Source of the DNA: Cellulomonas sp. Y8
GTDB taxonomy: Bacteria > Actinomycetota > Actinomycetes > Actinomycetales > Cellulomonadaceae
Direction of reading: 5' to 3'
Assembly (NCBI RefSeq): GCF_008033115.1
Contig: NZ_CP041203.1
Coordinates: forward strand, 620,001 to 684,000
DNA: 64,000 bases
Below, piece after piece: positions 27,321 through 36,187 of the stretch (the first letter of the stretch is position 1; each line of letters opens with the position of its first letter). The notes beneath the pieces were generated by a model, which saw only the letters and a program-made list of their open reading frames with translations, made no database searches and was not told the origin of the DNA. The position numbers and the translations under genes were made by a program.

Positions 27321-27394
27321 GGCGGGTCCTTCGCGGGTGGTGCGGGCCGGGGTGGTCCCCGGCGGGGGGGCGGGCGGGCGGGCGCGCGGGCGCC

Positions 27395-28604
27395 CTAGAG
27401 GCGGGGGCGTGATCTCGCCGACGACGCGGTCCTCGACGTCGACCAGCGGGAGGTGCCGCCACCGGTCGAACGCGCCGCAGGGGTGGCTGATCCCCAGCCG
27501 GAGCACGGTACCCGGGGCGACGCGGGTGCCCGGCGGGACGCGGAGGAAGGCGTGGTGGTCGTTGACGCCGGTGACCTGCCACTCGGCGACGTCGGGCGCG
27601 TCGGGCGCGTCGGCCGCGTCCCCCGCGACCCCCAGCACCACGGGCAGCCGGTCGTCGGTCGGCGCCTCGCGGCGCCCGAACCCGGCGATCACCAGCCCGT
27701 CCTCCGGGGCCGACAGCACGGCCGCGCGCAGCTCGAACGCGGGCCGCAGGGTCGCGGACCCCCGGTCGGCGCCGAGCGGCGACGTGCGCCGGTAGACGCC
27801 GTGGTCGTGCGTCACGTAGCAGCCGGACCGCAGCACGGTCGTGACCGGCCGGTCCCACATCGCCGGGCCGAGCTCGCGCGCGACCAGGTCGAAGTACGAG
27901 GAGCCGCCGGCCGTGACCACGGGCACACCCGCGACCAGGCCGGCCTCGGTGATCGCGGTGACCAGCGCCCGGACCCGCGCCAGCAGGTCGGCGGCCCCGG
28001 GCGGGGCACCGGGGTCGTCGCCGACCGGCATCAGGCCCTCGAACGCGGAGACGCCCGCGAGCCGGACGCGCTCGGCGCCCGCCACCCGGCCGGCCAGCGC
28101 CAGCGCGGCGACGTCGTCCCGCACGCCCGTGCGGCCGCCGCGGAACCCGAGCTCCAGCAGCAGCGGCAGCGGCCGGTCGGGCCGGAGCCGGTCGAGCTCG
28201 GTCAGCAGCAGGTCCAGGCCCGCGTCGCTGTCGACGTAGCAGAGGTACTCGGTCGCGGAGCCGGCGGCGAGCAGGTGCTCGGCGACCCAGGCGATCGACC
28301 CGCGGTCGACCAGGACGTTCGCGTGCAGCACGCGGCCGACGCCCCAGCCGGCGAGCGTGCGCACCTGCGCGGGCGTCGCGGCGGTGAAGCCCCACGCCCC
28401 CGCGGCGGTCTGCCGGCGGACCAGGTCGCGGGACATGTGCGTCTTGGCGTGCGGGGCGAGCTGCACGCCCGCGGCGCGGCACCAGTCGGCCATCACCCGG
28501 ACGTTGTGCTCGATCGCGTCGTCGCGCAGCAGCATGGCGGGCAGCTCGAGGTCCGCGGCGGCCGCGGCGGCGGTCGCCGGGCCGGCGGCGTGCCGGCCGC
28601 TCAC
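27395..28604 (-). CDS. D-threonine aldolase/D-serine dehydratase-like PLP enzyme
   Basis: Fold-type III (alanine-racemase-like) PLP enzyme, about 403 residues. The N-terminal barrel carries the PLP Lys in PHAKTHMS. The C-terminal beta domain has VNDHHAFL and SHPCGAFDRW, where His and Cys bind the metal seen in D-threonine aldolases and DSD1-type D-serine dehydratases. As sequenced it has no stop before the amidohydrolase: the frame runs to 26112. Dropping one G of the run 27403-27407 would give a TAG stop at 27397-27395, which I take as the original end. GTG start overlaps the deacylase stop by 4 bp. Confidence 0.78.
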
Positions 28605-30250
28605 GCGTCGACCCCCGCCCCGCCCGTGCGGCCGACCGGCTCGGGCCGGCCCGCCCGCAGCACCCGCCCGGCGCGCGCCCCGGTGAACTCCCCGCCGTCG
28701 ACGACCACGGTCCCGGCGAGCACGGTGCACACGACGCCCGTCGGGCGCTCCCACGGCCGTTGCGGCGTCCCGGGGTGCCCCACGGTGGCGGGGTCGAAGA
28801 CGGCCACGTCCGCGATCGCGCCCGGCACGAGCCGGCCGCGGTCGGGCAGCCCGAGCGCGTCGGCGGTCAGCGAGGTCATCTTCCGGACCGCCTCCGCGAG
28901 GTCGAGGACGCCGAGGTCCCGGACGTACCGGCCGAGCACCGTCGGGAAGCAGCCCCAGCCGCGCTGGTGCGCGTTGCCGACGGGCACGGAGTTGTCCGAT
29001 CCGATGGCGATGAGCGGGTCGGCGAGGATCGCGCGCACGTCGTCCTCGGCCATGAGCTCGTAGACCATCATCGCGCCGGGGTCGGCGAGCACAAGGTCGC
29101 ACAGCGCGTCCCAGGCGTCGAGGCCGCGCTCGGCGGCGACGTCGGCGACGCTCCGGCCGAGCAGGCCCGCGTCGGTGTGCATCGACAGCAGCACGCCCGC
29201 GGGGGTCGTCTGGGTCCAGGACCCGGAGCCCGGGCCGCCGGCCTGGGCACGCTCGAGCAGGGCGGCGCGGGTGGCCGGGTCGGACAACCGGCGCACGAGC
29301 TCGGCGCGCCCGCCGACCTGCGCCTCGGCCGGGAGCAGCGCGGTGAGGAAGCTCTCCCCCGTCGTGTACGGGTACGCGTCGCCGTGCGCGTCGACCCCCT
29401 GGGCCCGCGCGGTCCGGAGCGCCGCGAGCAGCTCGCCGGCGCGCCCGTGGTTCCGCCGGCCGGCGGCCTTGCAGTGCGAGACCTGCACCCGGACGCCGGT
29501 GCGCCGGGCGACGTCGAACGTCTCGGCGAGCGAGTCCACCAGGCCGTCGCCCTCGTCGCGCATGTGCGTGGCGTACGGCCGGCCCCAGCGGGCGGCGACC
29601 GCGGCGAGGGCGGCGACCTCGTCGGTGTCCGCGTACACGCCCGGCGCGTAGATCAGGCCGGTCGACAACCCGAAAGCGCCGTCGGCGAACGCCTGGTCCG
29701 CGAGCTCCACCATCCGGTCCAGCGCGCCCGGCGCGAGCGCCTCGGCCATGCCGTTCGCGCTGATCCGCAGCGTGTGGTGCCCGACCAGCGACGCGACGTG
29801 CGTCGTCGGGCCGTGCTCCTCGACGGCCTCCAGGTAACCGGCGAACGTGCGCGGCCAGGAGGACACCCCGGCGGCCACGGTCGACGAGATCGGCCGGTGC
29901 AGCTCCACCGCGCGGTCGTCGACCAGCGGGGCCGCCGAGTTGCCGCAGTTGCCGACCACCTCCGTGGTGACGCCCTGGAGCACCTTGAACGGCTGGGCTT
30001 CGGCCATGAACGGCACGACGTCCGAGTGGGTGTGCGCGTCGATGAACCCGGGCGCGACGACCAGGCCCGCGGCGTCGACCACCCGCGCGCCGGCGGGCGC
30101 CGAGGCGGCCAGGCCCGGGCCGACCGCCGCGACCCGGTCGCCGGCCACGAGGACGTCCGCCACCACGGGGGCGGCGCCGGTGCCGTCGACGACGGTCCCG
30201 CCGCGCAGGACGAGCGTCACGGCACCCGCGCGGGCCCCGGCACTGGTCAC
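28601..30250 (-). CDS. N-acyl-D-amino-acid deacylase
   Basis: 549-residue zinc amidohydrolase that frees D-amino acids from N-acyl forms (D-aminoacylase family). Motifs: IDAHTHSD, the family Cys in VGNCGNSAAP, LVGHHTLR, STGLIYAPG, and GSDNSVPVGN with the catalytic Asp. C-terminal small beta domain. Soluble. GTG start overlaps the permease stop (GTGA). In this unit it would feed the D-threonine-aldolase-like enzyme downstream (inference). Confidence 0.92.
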   Translation of the reverse strand: MTSAGARAGAVTLVLRGGTVVDGTGAAPVVADVLVAGDRVAAVGPGLAASAPAGARVVDAAGLVVAPGFIDAHTHSDVVPFMAEAQPFKVLQGVTTEVVGNCGNSAAPLVDDRAVELHRPISSTVAAGVSSWPRTFAGYLEAVEEHGPTTHVASLVGHHTLRISANGMAEALAPGALDRMVELADQAFADGAFGLSTGLIYAPGVYADTDEVAALAAVAARWGRPYATHMRDEGDGLVDSLAETFDVARRTGVRVQVSHCKAAGRRNHGRAGELLAALRTARAQGVDAHGDAYPYTTGESFLTALLPAEAQVGGRAELVRRLSDPATRAALLERAQAGGPGSGSWTQTTPAGVLLSMHTDAGLLGRSVADVAAERGLDAWDALCDLVLADPGAMMVYELMAEDDVRAILADPLIAIGSDNSVPVGNAHQRGWGCFPTVLGRYVRDLGVLDLAEAVRKMTSLTADALGLPDRGRLVPGAIADVAVFDPATVGHPGTPQRPWERPTGVVCTVLAGTVVVDGGEFTGARAGRVLRAGRPEPVGRTGGAGVDA

Positions 30251-31038
30251 GACAGCTGCCCGATCCGCTCCTGCACCAGCGTGTCCACGATGCTCAGCAC
30301 CGCGTACGCCAGCATCGTCACCGCGGCGACCGTGATCGCCGAGGCCCACATCGCGTCGTAGCCGAACGAGCCCGCGGCCTTGGAGATCGCGCCGCCCAGG
30401 CCCTGGCCGGTGGACAGCCACTCGGCGATCATCGCGCCGGTGACGGCGGACGGGACGGCGATCCGCGCGGAGGCCAGCGTCGACGGCACGGCCGCGGGCA
30501 GGGCGACCTTGCGCAGCACCGTCCACGACGAGCCGCCGTACGCGAGCACCAGGTCCCGGTGCTCCCCGGACACGCTCCGCAGGCCGTACAGGATGTTCGC
30601 CAGCGCGGGCAGGAACACCACGAGGATGACGATCGCCGTCACGCCCGCCTGGCCGATGCCGAAGATCAGCGTGATCAGCGGCGTCAGCACGACGAGCGGG
30701 ATCGACCGCAGCACCATCGCGGTCGGCATGACGATCCGCTCCAGCACCGGCGACACGCAGAACACCACGGCGAGCAGGAACGCTGCGGCGAGGCCGACGA
30801 CGTACCCGATGCCGGCGTCCCGGACCGTGACCGCGAGGTCCGCGGCGATGGTCGCGCGGTGGTCGGCGGCGCCCTCGGCGGTGACGACGTAGTCGAACAC
30901 GTCCCAGGGGCGCTTGCCGATGAGCGGGCTGACGTCGAACACCTCGAGCACCGCCACCCACAGGGCGAGGGCCACGACCACGGCCGCCGCGAGGGTGCCG
31001 ACCCGGCGGGCGACGAACCGCCCCGTCCCGCCGCTCAT
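30247..31038 (-). CDS. ABC transporter permease (SsuC/TauC-type), second
   Basis: 263-residue permease of the nitrate/sulfonate/taurine superfamily. Helices at about 15-33, 80-100, 112-135 and later. The EAA-like loop is around AYGGSSWTVLRKVALPAAVPS. ATG overlaps the upstream permease stop (ATGA), so translation is coupled. It differs from the other permease, so the channel is probably a heterodimer. Confidence 0.9.
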   Translation of the reverse strand: MSGGTGRFVARRVGTLAAAVVVALALWVAVLEVFDVSPLIGKRPWDVFDYVVTAEGAADHRATIAADLAVTVRDAGIGYVVGLAAAFLLAVVFCVSPVLERIVMPTAMVLRSIPLVVLTPLITLIFGIGQAGVTAIVILVVFLPALANILYGLRSVSGEHRDLVLAYGGSSWTVLRKVALPAAVPSTLASARIAVPSAVTGAMIAEWLSTGQGLGGAISKAAGSFGYDAMWASAITVAAVTMLAYAVLSIVDTLVQERIGQLS

Positions 31039-31820
31039 CCGCGCTTCTCCTTCGCCCAGGGGGTGAGGACCCGCCCGACCAGGCCGACGAGCGCGTAGCC
31101 GCCGAGCGCGATCAGACCGGCCAGGATGCTCAGCGCCCACACGCGGTCGGGCTGGATCTGGCGCTGCGCCGCGTTGAGCGCCACGCCGATGCCCGCGTCG
31201 ATGCCGCCGAGGTACTCCCCGACGACGGCGCCGAGCAGCGCTGCCGGGACCGCCACCTGCAGGGCGGTGACGATCGCCGGCAGCGCCGACATGAGCTGGA
31301 CCTTGCGGATCTGCGTCCACCGGCCGCCGCCGTACGCGGCGACGAGGTCCAGCGAGCTGCGGCTCGCCGAGCGCATCCCGAGGATGGCGCCGACGAGCGT
31401 CGTGAAGAAGACGAGCAGCGCGCCGAGGAAGATCGCCGAGGCGCGGCCGCCGAAGATGACCATGACGATCGGGCCGATCGCGGTGACGGGCAGGCAGGCC
31501 GAGATGACGCCGATCTGGGTGATCACGTCCTCCAGCCGCGGCACCACCAGCACGACCGCCGCCAGCGCGAGGCCGGCGAGGTTGCCCCACAGGTAGCCCT
31601 GCGCGGCGCGCGTCAGGGTCGGGACGACGTTGGCCTCGTAGAACGGCCAGCCGTCCGCGACCGCGGAGCGGGCCACGTCGACCGGGGACGGGAACGACGT
31701 GCTGTTCTCCAGGCCTGCGGTCATCGCCCACCACAGGGCGATCAGCAGCACGATGCCGACGGTGCCGCCGACCCACGGGCGGGCCAGGGCGCCGCGGAAC
31801 CGCGCGAGGGCGACGCTCAC
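31035..31820 (-). CDS. ABC transporter permease (SsuC/TauC-type), first
   Basis: 261-residue inner-membrane permease, about six helices (first [17 protein letters not shown], about 13-30). The cytoplasmic loop [15 protein letters not shown] is the ATPase-contact motif. GTG start overlaps the ATPase stop by 4 bp. Second permease follows at once, a layout seen in riboflavin, pyrimidine and other NMT1-type importers. Confidence 0.9.
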   Translation of the reverse strand: MSVALARFRGALARPWVGGTVGIVLLIALWWAMTAGLENSTSFPSPVDVARSAVADGWPFYEANVVPTLTRAAQGYLWGNLAGLALAAVVLVVPRLEDVITQIGVISACLPVTAIGPIVMVIFGGRASAIFLGALLVFFTTLVGAILGMRSASRSSLDLVAAYGGGRWTQIRKVQLMSALPAIVTALQVAVPAALLGAVVGEYLGGIDAGIGVALNAAQRQIQPDRVWALSILAGLIALGGYALVGLVGRVLTPWAKEKRG

Positions 31821-32671
31821 TCGTCGCCCTTGCCGACGGATCCCGGGGAGAACAGCAGCCCGGACAGGTGGTCGACCACCTCGTGGAACTCCGGGGTCCG
31901 CATCATCTCCGGCGTGCGCGGGCGCTCGAACGGGATCTCGACGACCTCGACGATCCGGCCCGGGCGCGCCGACATCACGGCGACGTAGTCGGACAGCAGG
32001 GCCGCCTCGGCGATGCCGTGCGTGACCATCAGGGTGGTCGCGGAGCGCTCGGTCCAGATCCGCTGCAGCTCGAAGTTCAGCCGCTGCCGGGTCATGTCGT
32101 CGAGGGCGCCGAACGGCTCGTCCAGCAGCAGGAAGTCCGGCCGCACCGCGAGGGCCCGGGCGATGGACGCGCGCTGCCGCATGCCGCCGGACAGGTGCGC
32201 CGGGCGGGCCTTCTCGAAGCCCGTGAGGCCGACGAGCTCGATCAGCTCGTCGACGATCCCGTCGTCCTTCCGCTTCTGGATCTCCAGCGGGAGCCGGATG
32301 TTCTTCTGCACCGAGCGCCACGGCAGCAGGGCCGGGTCCTGGAACGCGATGCCCATGCCGTCGGCGCGCTTGCCGGTCGCGACGGGCGTGCCGTTCACGG
32401 CGACCGTGCCCGACGTCGGCGTCTCGAGCCCGGCGAGGATGCGCAGGATCGTCGACTTGCCGCACCCGGACGGCCCGAGCAGCGACAGGAACGAGCCGCG
32501 CGGGGTGGACAGGCTCACGTCCTCCAGCGCGGTCACCGACCGGCGGCCGGAGCGGAACTCCTTGCCCAGGCCGGTGATCTCGATGCCCGGGGCCGGGGAC
32601 GTGGGCACGCCCGCCCCCGCGGCCGAGGGGGTCGGCAGCACGGGGGCGGGCGTGGACCGGGGGTCGGTCAC
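31817..32671 (-). CDS. ABC transporter ATP-binding protein (SsuB/TauB-type)
   Basis: 284-residue ATPase with Walker [10 protein letters not shown] (about 72-80), Q-loop FQDPALLPW, signature LSGGMRQR, Walker [10 protein letters not shown] and switch His in THGIAEA. Drives the two permeases. A Pro/Ala N-terminal tail of about 30 residues precedes the domain. GTG start overlaps the binding-protein stop by 4 bp. Confidence 0.94.
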   Translation of the reverse strand: MTDPRSTPAPVLPTPSAAGAGVPTSPAPGIEITGLGKEFRSGRRSVTALEDVSLSTPRGSFLSLLGPSGCGKSTILRILAGLETPTSGTVAVNGTPVATGKRADGMGIAFQDPALLPWRSVQKNIRLPLEIQKRKDDGIVDELIELVGLTGFEKARPAHLSGGMRQRASIARALAVRPDFLLLDEPFGALDDMTRQRLNFELQRIWTERSATTLMVTHGIAEAALLSDYVAVMSARPGRIVEVVEIPFERPRTPEMMRTPEFHEVVDHLSGLLFSPGSVGKGDE

Positions 32672-33738
32672 GAGAGCAGGTCCGGGTTCTCGGCGTAGAC
32701 CTCGTCGAGGAGCGACAGGTCGAACAGCTCGTCGGCCGTGATGTCGACGCCGGCGTAGCCGAGGGAGGCGATGGTGCCCTCCTGCAGCTCGTCGCTGACG
32801 GTGAGCAGGCCGTTCGTCGCGGTCTCGTCCGACTCGATCAGCGTCGCCTGGCGGTCGAACGACAGCGTGATCGCGTCGGCGTCGTACTGCTGCTCCTTGC
32901 CGTACGTGTTCACGGTGAGGTCGACGGCGCGCTCCGGGTCGTCCAGCGCCGCGCGCCAGCCCTCGGCCGTGGCGAGCAGGAACGCCTTGACCTCCTCGGG
33001 ACGCTCGTCGATGGCCTCCTGGGAGGTCACCAGCACCTCGCCCACCATCGGCAGGCCGTTCTCGGCGAGCAGGAACTCGGTGGCGTCGAAGCCCGCCGCG
33101 GTCAGCGCGGCGGCGCCGGTCGTGGTGTAGCCGATGAAGCCGTCCACCTGGCCGGTGGTGAGCATCGACGTGTCGGACAGCGGCACCGTCGTGACCTCGG
33201 AGGCGTCGATCTCGTTGGCGGCGAGGAACGCGTTCCACACCAGGGTGTTCGAGTCGGAGACCGCGATCGTCTTGCCGGCCAGGTCGTCCGGGCCCTCGAT
33301 CGGCGCGGAGGTCGCCGACACCAGCGCGAACGGGTTCTGCTGGTACGTGGCGCCGACGATCTTCAGGGCGGCGCCGCTCTGGATCGCCGGGGCGGTGATC
33401 AGCGGGGAGGACAGGCCGACGAAGGCCTGGCCGGAGGCGACGGCCGCCTCGGCGGAGGTCGCCGACGAACCGCCCGCGGTCAGCGTGACGTCCGCGAACC
33501 CGGCGTCCGTGTACAGGCCGTCCTCCACCGCGAGGTACTCGCCCGCGAACTGCTGGTTCTTCAGCCAGGACAGCTGGACGCTCACCGCGTCGAACGACTC
33601 GGCGGCACCGGACGCGTCGTCGGACGAGCCGGCGGTGTCGTCCGAGGAGCAGGCGGAGAGCAGGAGGCCGGCGGCGGCCACGGCGGCGGCCAGGCCGGCG
33701 ATCCGGCGCCGGGGGCGCGCGGTGAAGGAGCGGGTCAC
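32668..33738 (-). CDS. NMT1/SsuA-type ABC substrate-binding lipoprotein
   Basis: 356-residue periplasmic-type binding protein. Arg-rich start, hydrophobic segment and lipobox LLSACSS show a lipoprotein; Ser/Asp linker follows. The NMT1/THI5-like domain begins [19 protein letters not shown] and has the family GKTIAVSDS. This group binds small organic acids, pyrimidines or sulfonates; the downstream deacylase suggests an N-acyl amino acid or related amide here (inference). Start GTG 33738 has GAGG at 5 bp; the frame opens 15 bp earlier. First gene of the unit. Confidence 0.88.
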   Translation of the reverse strand: MTRSFTARPRRRIAGLAAAVAAAGLLLSACSSDDTAGSSDDASGAAESFDAVSVQLSWLKNQQFAGEYLAVEDGLYTDAGFADVTLTAGGSSATSAEAAVASGQAFVGLSSPLITAPAIQSGAALKIVGATYQQNPFALVSATSAPIEGPDDLAGKTIAVSDSNTLVWNAFLAANEIDASEVTTVPLSDTSMLTTGQVDGFIGYTTTGAAALTAAGFDATEFLLAENGLPMVGEVLVTSQEAIDERPEEVKAFLLATAEGWRAALDDPERAVDLTVNTYGKEQQYDADAITLSFDRQATLIESDETATNGLLTVSDELQEGTIASLGYAGVDITADELFDLSLLDEVYAENPDLLS

Positions 33739-33753
33739 GTCAACCTCGATCAC

Positions 33754-34117
33754 GTCGTGCGGCGCCCGCGGCTACGGGCGGCCGCGGTGCCAGGGGGAGG
33801 GTCGCGCCGGGCGACCCGGCGACTGCACCCATTCGACAGGCCCGGGCTCGGCCGTCGCCATGTGGGATCCTCCGAACTCGACCCGCCCCGGCGGTGCGGT
33901 CCGTTGTGCGACCCACCGAGCGCGTCACGTGCGCGTCACACGACGAGGGCGTACGGCCACGCACCCGGCGGATCGACCAGCCCCTCGCCGCAGGACCGCC
34001 GCCGGTCGTTGGTGGATCGCACGAGGCCGCAGGCCACGGCCCTGTGGTTGGCTTCCCGGCAAGCGTGGACGACACCTCCGCGACGACCGACGAACGACGA
34101 ACGACCGGGAGCAGGAC
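33754..34117. promoter_or_regulatory. divergent intergenic region with direct repeats
   Basis: 364 bp without a gene, between the minus-strand ABC unit and the plus-strand deaminase, so it should hold both promoters. The one structure I see is the direct repeat GCGCGTCAC at 33920-33928 and 33931-33939, an 11-bp step (one helical turn) that could be a regulator site. GC content drops modestly around 33900-34110. No riboswitch fold recognised. Confidence 0.35.
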
Positions 34118-35137
34118 GTGTGGCCGACGGCTGAACTGCACGTGCACATCGAGGGCACGCTGGACGCCGACCTCATCCGCGCGCTGGCGGACCGCAACGG
34201 GCTGCCCGTCCCCGCGGGCGCCGGGCGGGGCGCGCCGTTCCGCGACCTGCAGGAGTTCCTCGACGTCTACTACGCGAACCTCGACGTGCTGCGCACGCGG
34301 CAGGACTTCCAGGACCTCGGGGCCCGGTACCTGGCCCGGGCGGCCGCGGCCGGCGTCCGGCACGCCGAGATCTTCGTCGACCCGCAGTCGCACACCGAGC
34401 GCGGCGTCCCGGTCGAGGACGTGCTGCTGGGGCTGTCCGCGGCGCTCGCCGACGCCCGCGCGGTCCACGGCATGTCCGGCGGGCTGATCGTCTGCTTCCT
34501 GCGGCACCTCGGTCCCGAGGCGGCGATGGCGACGCTCGAGGCCGTGCTCCCCCACCGGTCGCTGCTGCTCGCGGTCGGCCTGGACTCCAGCGAGGTCGGC
34601 TTCCCGCCGTCGCTGTTCCGCGACGTGTTCGAGCGCGCCGCCGCCGAGGGCCTGCGCCGCGTCGCGCACGCCGGCGAGGAGGGCGGCCCGGACTACGTGT
34701 GGGAGGCCCTGGACATCCTGGGCGCCGAGCGGATCGACCACGGCAACCGCGCGCTGGAGGACGTCGAGCTCGTCGCCCACCTGCGCGCCACCCGCACCCC
34801 GCTGACCGTGTGCCCGCTGTCCAACCTCGCGCTGCGCACCGCCGGGCCCGACCTCGCGGACCACCCGATCGCGGTCATGCTCGACGAGGGCCTGCGCGCG
34901 TCGGTGCACTCGGACGACCCCGCCTACTTCGGCGGGTACCTGGACGACAACGTGCGCGCGCTGGTCGCCGCCGGGACCGTCACCGAGGACCAGGTCGGCG
35001 TGCTCGCCGCGAACGCGGTCGCGTCGTCGTTCCTGCCCGACGCCGGCAAGGCCGCGCTCCTCGCCGAGATCCGCGCGCACGCGGAGCGGGTCGGCGCCGC
35101 CGTGCCCGCGCTCGCCCTCGACCCGGCGGAGGTCTGA
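34118..35137 (+). CDS. adenosine/adenine deaminase-family protein
   Basis: 339-residue zinc deaminase. Metal motif LHVHIEGTL, HAGEEGG with catalytic Glu and Zn His, IDHGNR and SVHSDDPAYFGGYL are all present. The short length and DLQEFLDVYY match bacterial adenine deaminases of the Ade/Aah1 type, which make hypoxanthine from adenine in purine salvage, more than adenosine deaminase. GTG start with GGAG 6 bp upstream. Followed 2 bp later by a PPC-domain gene. Confidence 0.9.
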   Translation: MWPTAELHVHIEGTLDADLIRALADRNGLPVPAGAGRGAPFRDLQEFLDVYYANLDVLRTRQDFQDLGARYLARAAAAGVRHAEIFVDPQSHTERGVPVEDVLLGLSAALADARAVHGMSGGLIVCFLRHLGPEAAMATLEAVLPHRSLLLAVGLDSSEVGFPPSLFRDVFERAAAEGLRRVAHAGEEGGPDYVWEALDILGAERIDHGNRALEDVELVAHLRATRTPLTVCPLSNLALRTAGPDLADHPIAVMLDEGLRASVHSDDPAYFGGYLDDNVRALVAAGTVTEDQVGVLAANAVASSFLPDAGKAALLAEIRAHAERVGAAVPALALDPAEV

Positions 35138-35139
35138 GC

Positions 35140-35598
35140 GTGCGGAGCACCGAGGTGACCACCGGCCGGCGCGTGGCGGTCGTGCTGGAGCCGGGCGACG
35201 AGGTGCTGGCGGCGCTGACGGAGGCGTGCCGGGACCACGGCATCCGGCAGGGCTTCGTCCCCGTGTTCTCCGGGGCGTTCCGCACCGCGCGGTTCATCGC
35301 GGCCGACGTGCCGGTCGACGACCAGGAGCCGCCGCTCCCCCACGAGGTCACCGTGACCTACACCGAGGGCATCGGCAGCGGCACGATCCTGTGGGACGCG
35401 GAGACCGGCACCCCCACGCCGCACCTGCACCTGGCCGTGGGCGTGAAGAACGCCGCCGCGGCGGGCTTCGCCGGGCACGTGCTGAGCGCCGAGACGCACT
35501 ACACGGTCGAAGTGCTCGTCGAGGAGGTCGTCGCGCCGGCGCTGCTGCGCGTGCCGGACCCGCGCGCGTACGGCATCCCGACGATGCACTTCGCCTGA
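35140..35598 (+). CDS. PPC (DUF296) domain protein
   Basis: 152-residue single PCC/PPC domain, trimeric in known structures and linked to AT-hook proteins in plants; in bacteria its role is unknown. The fold is shown by VVLEPGDEVLAALTEACRDHG (outline) and the TPHLHLAVGV metal-type His motif. No DNA-binding hook is seen. GTG start just after the deaminase stop, so one transcript. Confidence 0.82.
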   Translation: MRSTEVTTGRRVAVVLEPGDEVLAALTEACRDHGIRQGFVPVFSGAFRTARFIAADVPVDDQEPPLPHEVTVTYTEGIGSGTILWDAETGTPTPHLHLAVGVKNAAAAGFAGHVLSAETHYTVEVLVEEVVAPALLRVPDPRAYGIPTMHFA

Positions 35599-35609
35599 CC
35601 GAGCGGTTC

Positions 35610-36185
35610 TCAACCCGGATCGCGCTGTTCCTCAGCGATAATCACTACAGCGATCTGACTGAGCGTGAGAATCACGATCAATAACTCAGCGAACGCGTAA
35701 AAGGCCGAGAATAGGCCGAGCGCTAGCGCGACCCTGTGGGAGGTCAACATGCCCGCGGGCGCTACATCGATATCGCCTCCAAACGCTACGGCGAGCGAGC
35801 AGGTCACAATAAGGACGAACTGGCACACCGACGCCCAGGCCAGCACAAAGATGAGGTCCGACAGTGCACTCTTTCCCGGGACTGACCCTGCCGCGCGCGA
35901 CCATAGCCGTGCACGGCGAGCCCCCGGTAGGCCGATTGACAGTACAGTAGCTGAGACACAGGCACCAAACGCGATTGCCGCAAAAGTGAACCCTATGTCG
36001 GCGAGCTCGTTAATCCGCATCCCGCCTACTGGCAGGTGATCCACCGCGAGCGCGACCACCACCGCGGAAGCCCCCGCGAGCCCGAAGGCAGGGTGAGCGA
36101 TTATCTCGCGACGCCGAGGCCAAACCTGGCCGCGCACAAATCTCAGGTCTCTCTCCGCGACGGCAAGCTCGGGCGAGTCGCCCAT
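35610..36185 (-). CDS. four-helix membrane protein, RexB-like partner
   Basis: 191 residues, no known domain recognised. Four membrane segments are predicted by eye: about 31-50, 63-88, 110-136 and 150-184. The N terminus is charged and faces the cytosol. Start ATG 36185 has GAGGAG 5 bp upstream inside the end of the partner gene; a GTG at 36191 would overlap that gene. Base content is near 50% GC against 74% outside, so acquired DNA. The soluble-plus-four-TM pairing resembles lambda RexA/RexB, where RexB forms a channel that depolarises infected cells. That is inference. Confidence 0.7.
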   Translation of the reverse strand: MGDSPELAVAERDLRFVRGQVWPRRREIIAHPAFGLAGASAVVVALAVDHLPVGGMRINELADIGFTFAAIAFGACVSATVLSIGLPGARRARLWSRAAGSVPGKSALSDLIFVLAWASVCQFVLIVTCSLAVAFGGDIDVAPAGMLTSHRVALALGLFSAFYAFAELLIVILTLSQIAVVIIAEEQRDPG

Positions 36186-36187
36186 CG

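Noticed and set aside
27361-27390. CGGG-type tandem repeat as a mobile or regulatory element
   Set aside because: Simple low-complexity GC repeat in the linker between two genes; no inverted ends or gene.
24210-27398. Plus-strand frame of more than 1000 codons
   Set aside because: Shadow of the FAD reductase, lipoprotein and amidohydrolase genes on the minus strand.
33754-34117. Riboswitch upstream of the deaminase or importer genes
   Set aside because: No conserved riboswitch core recognised on either strand.
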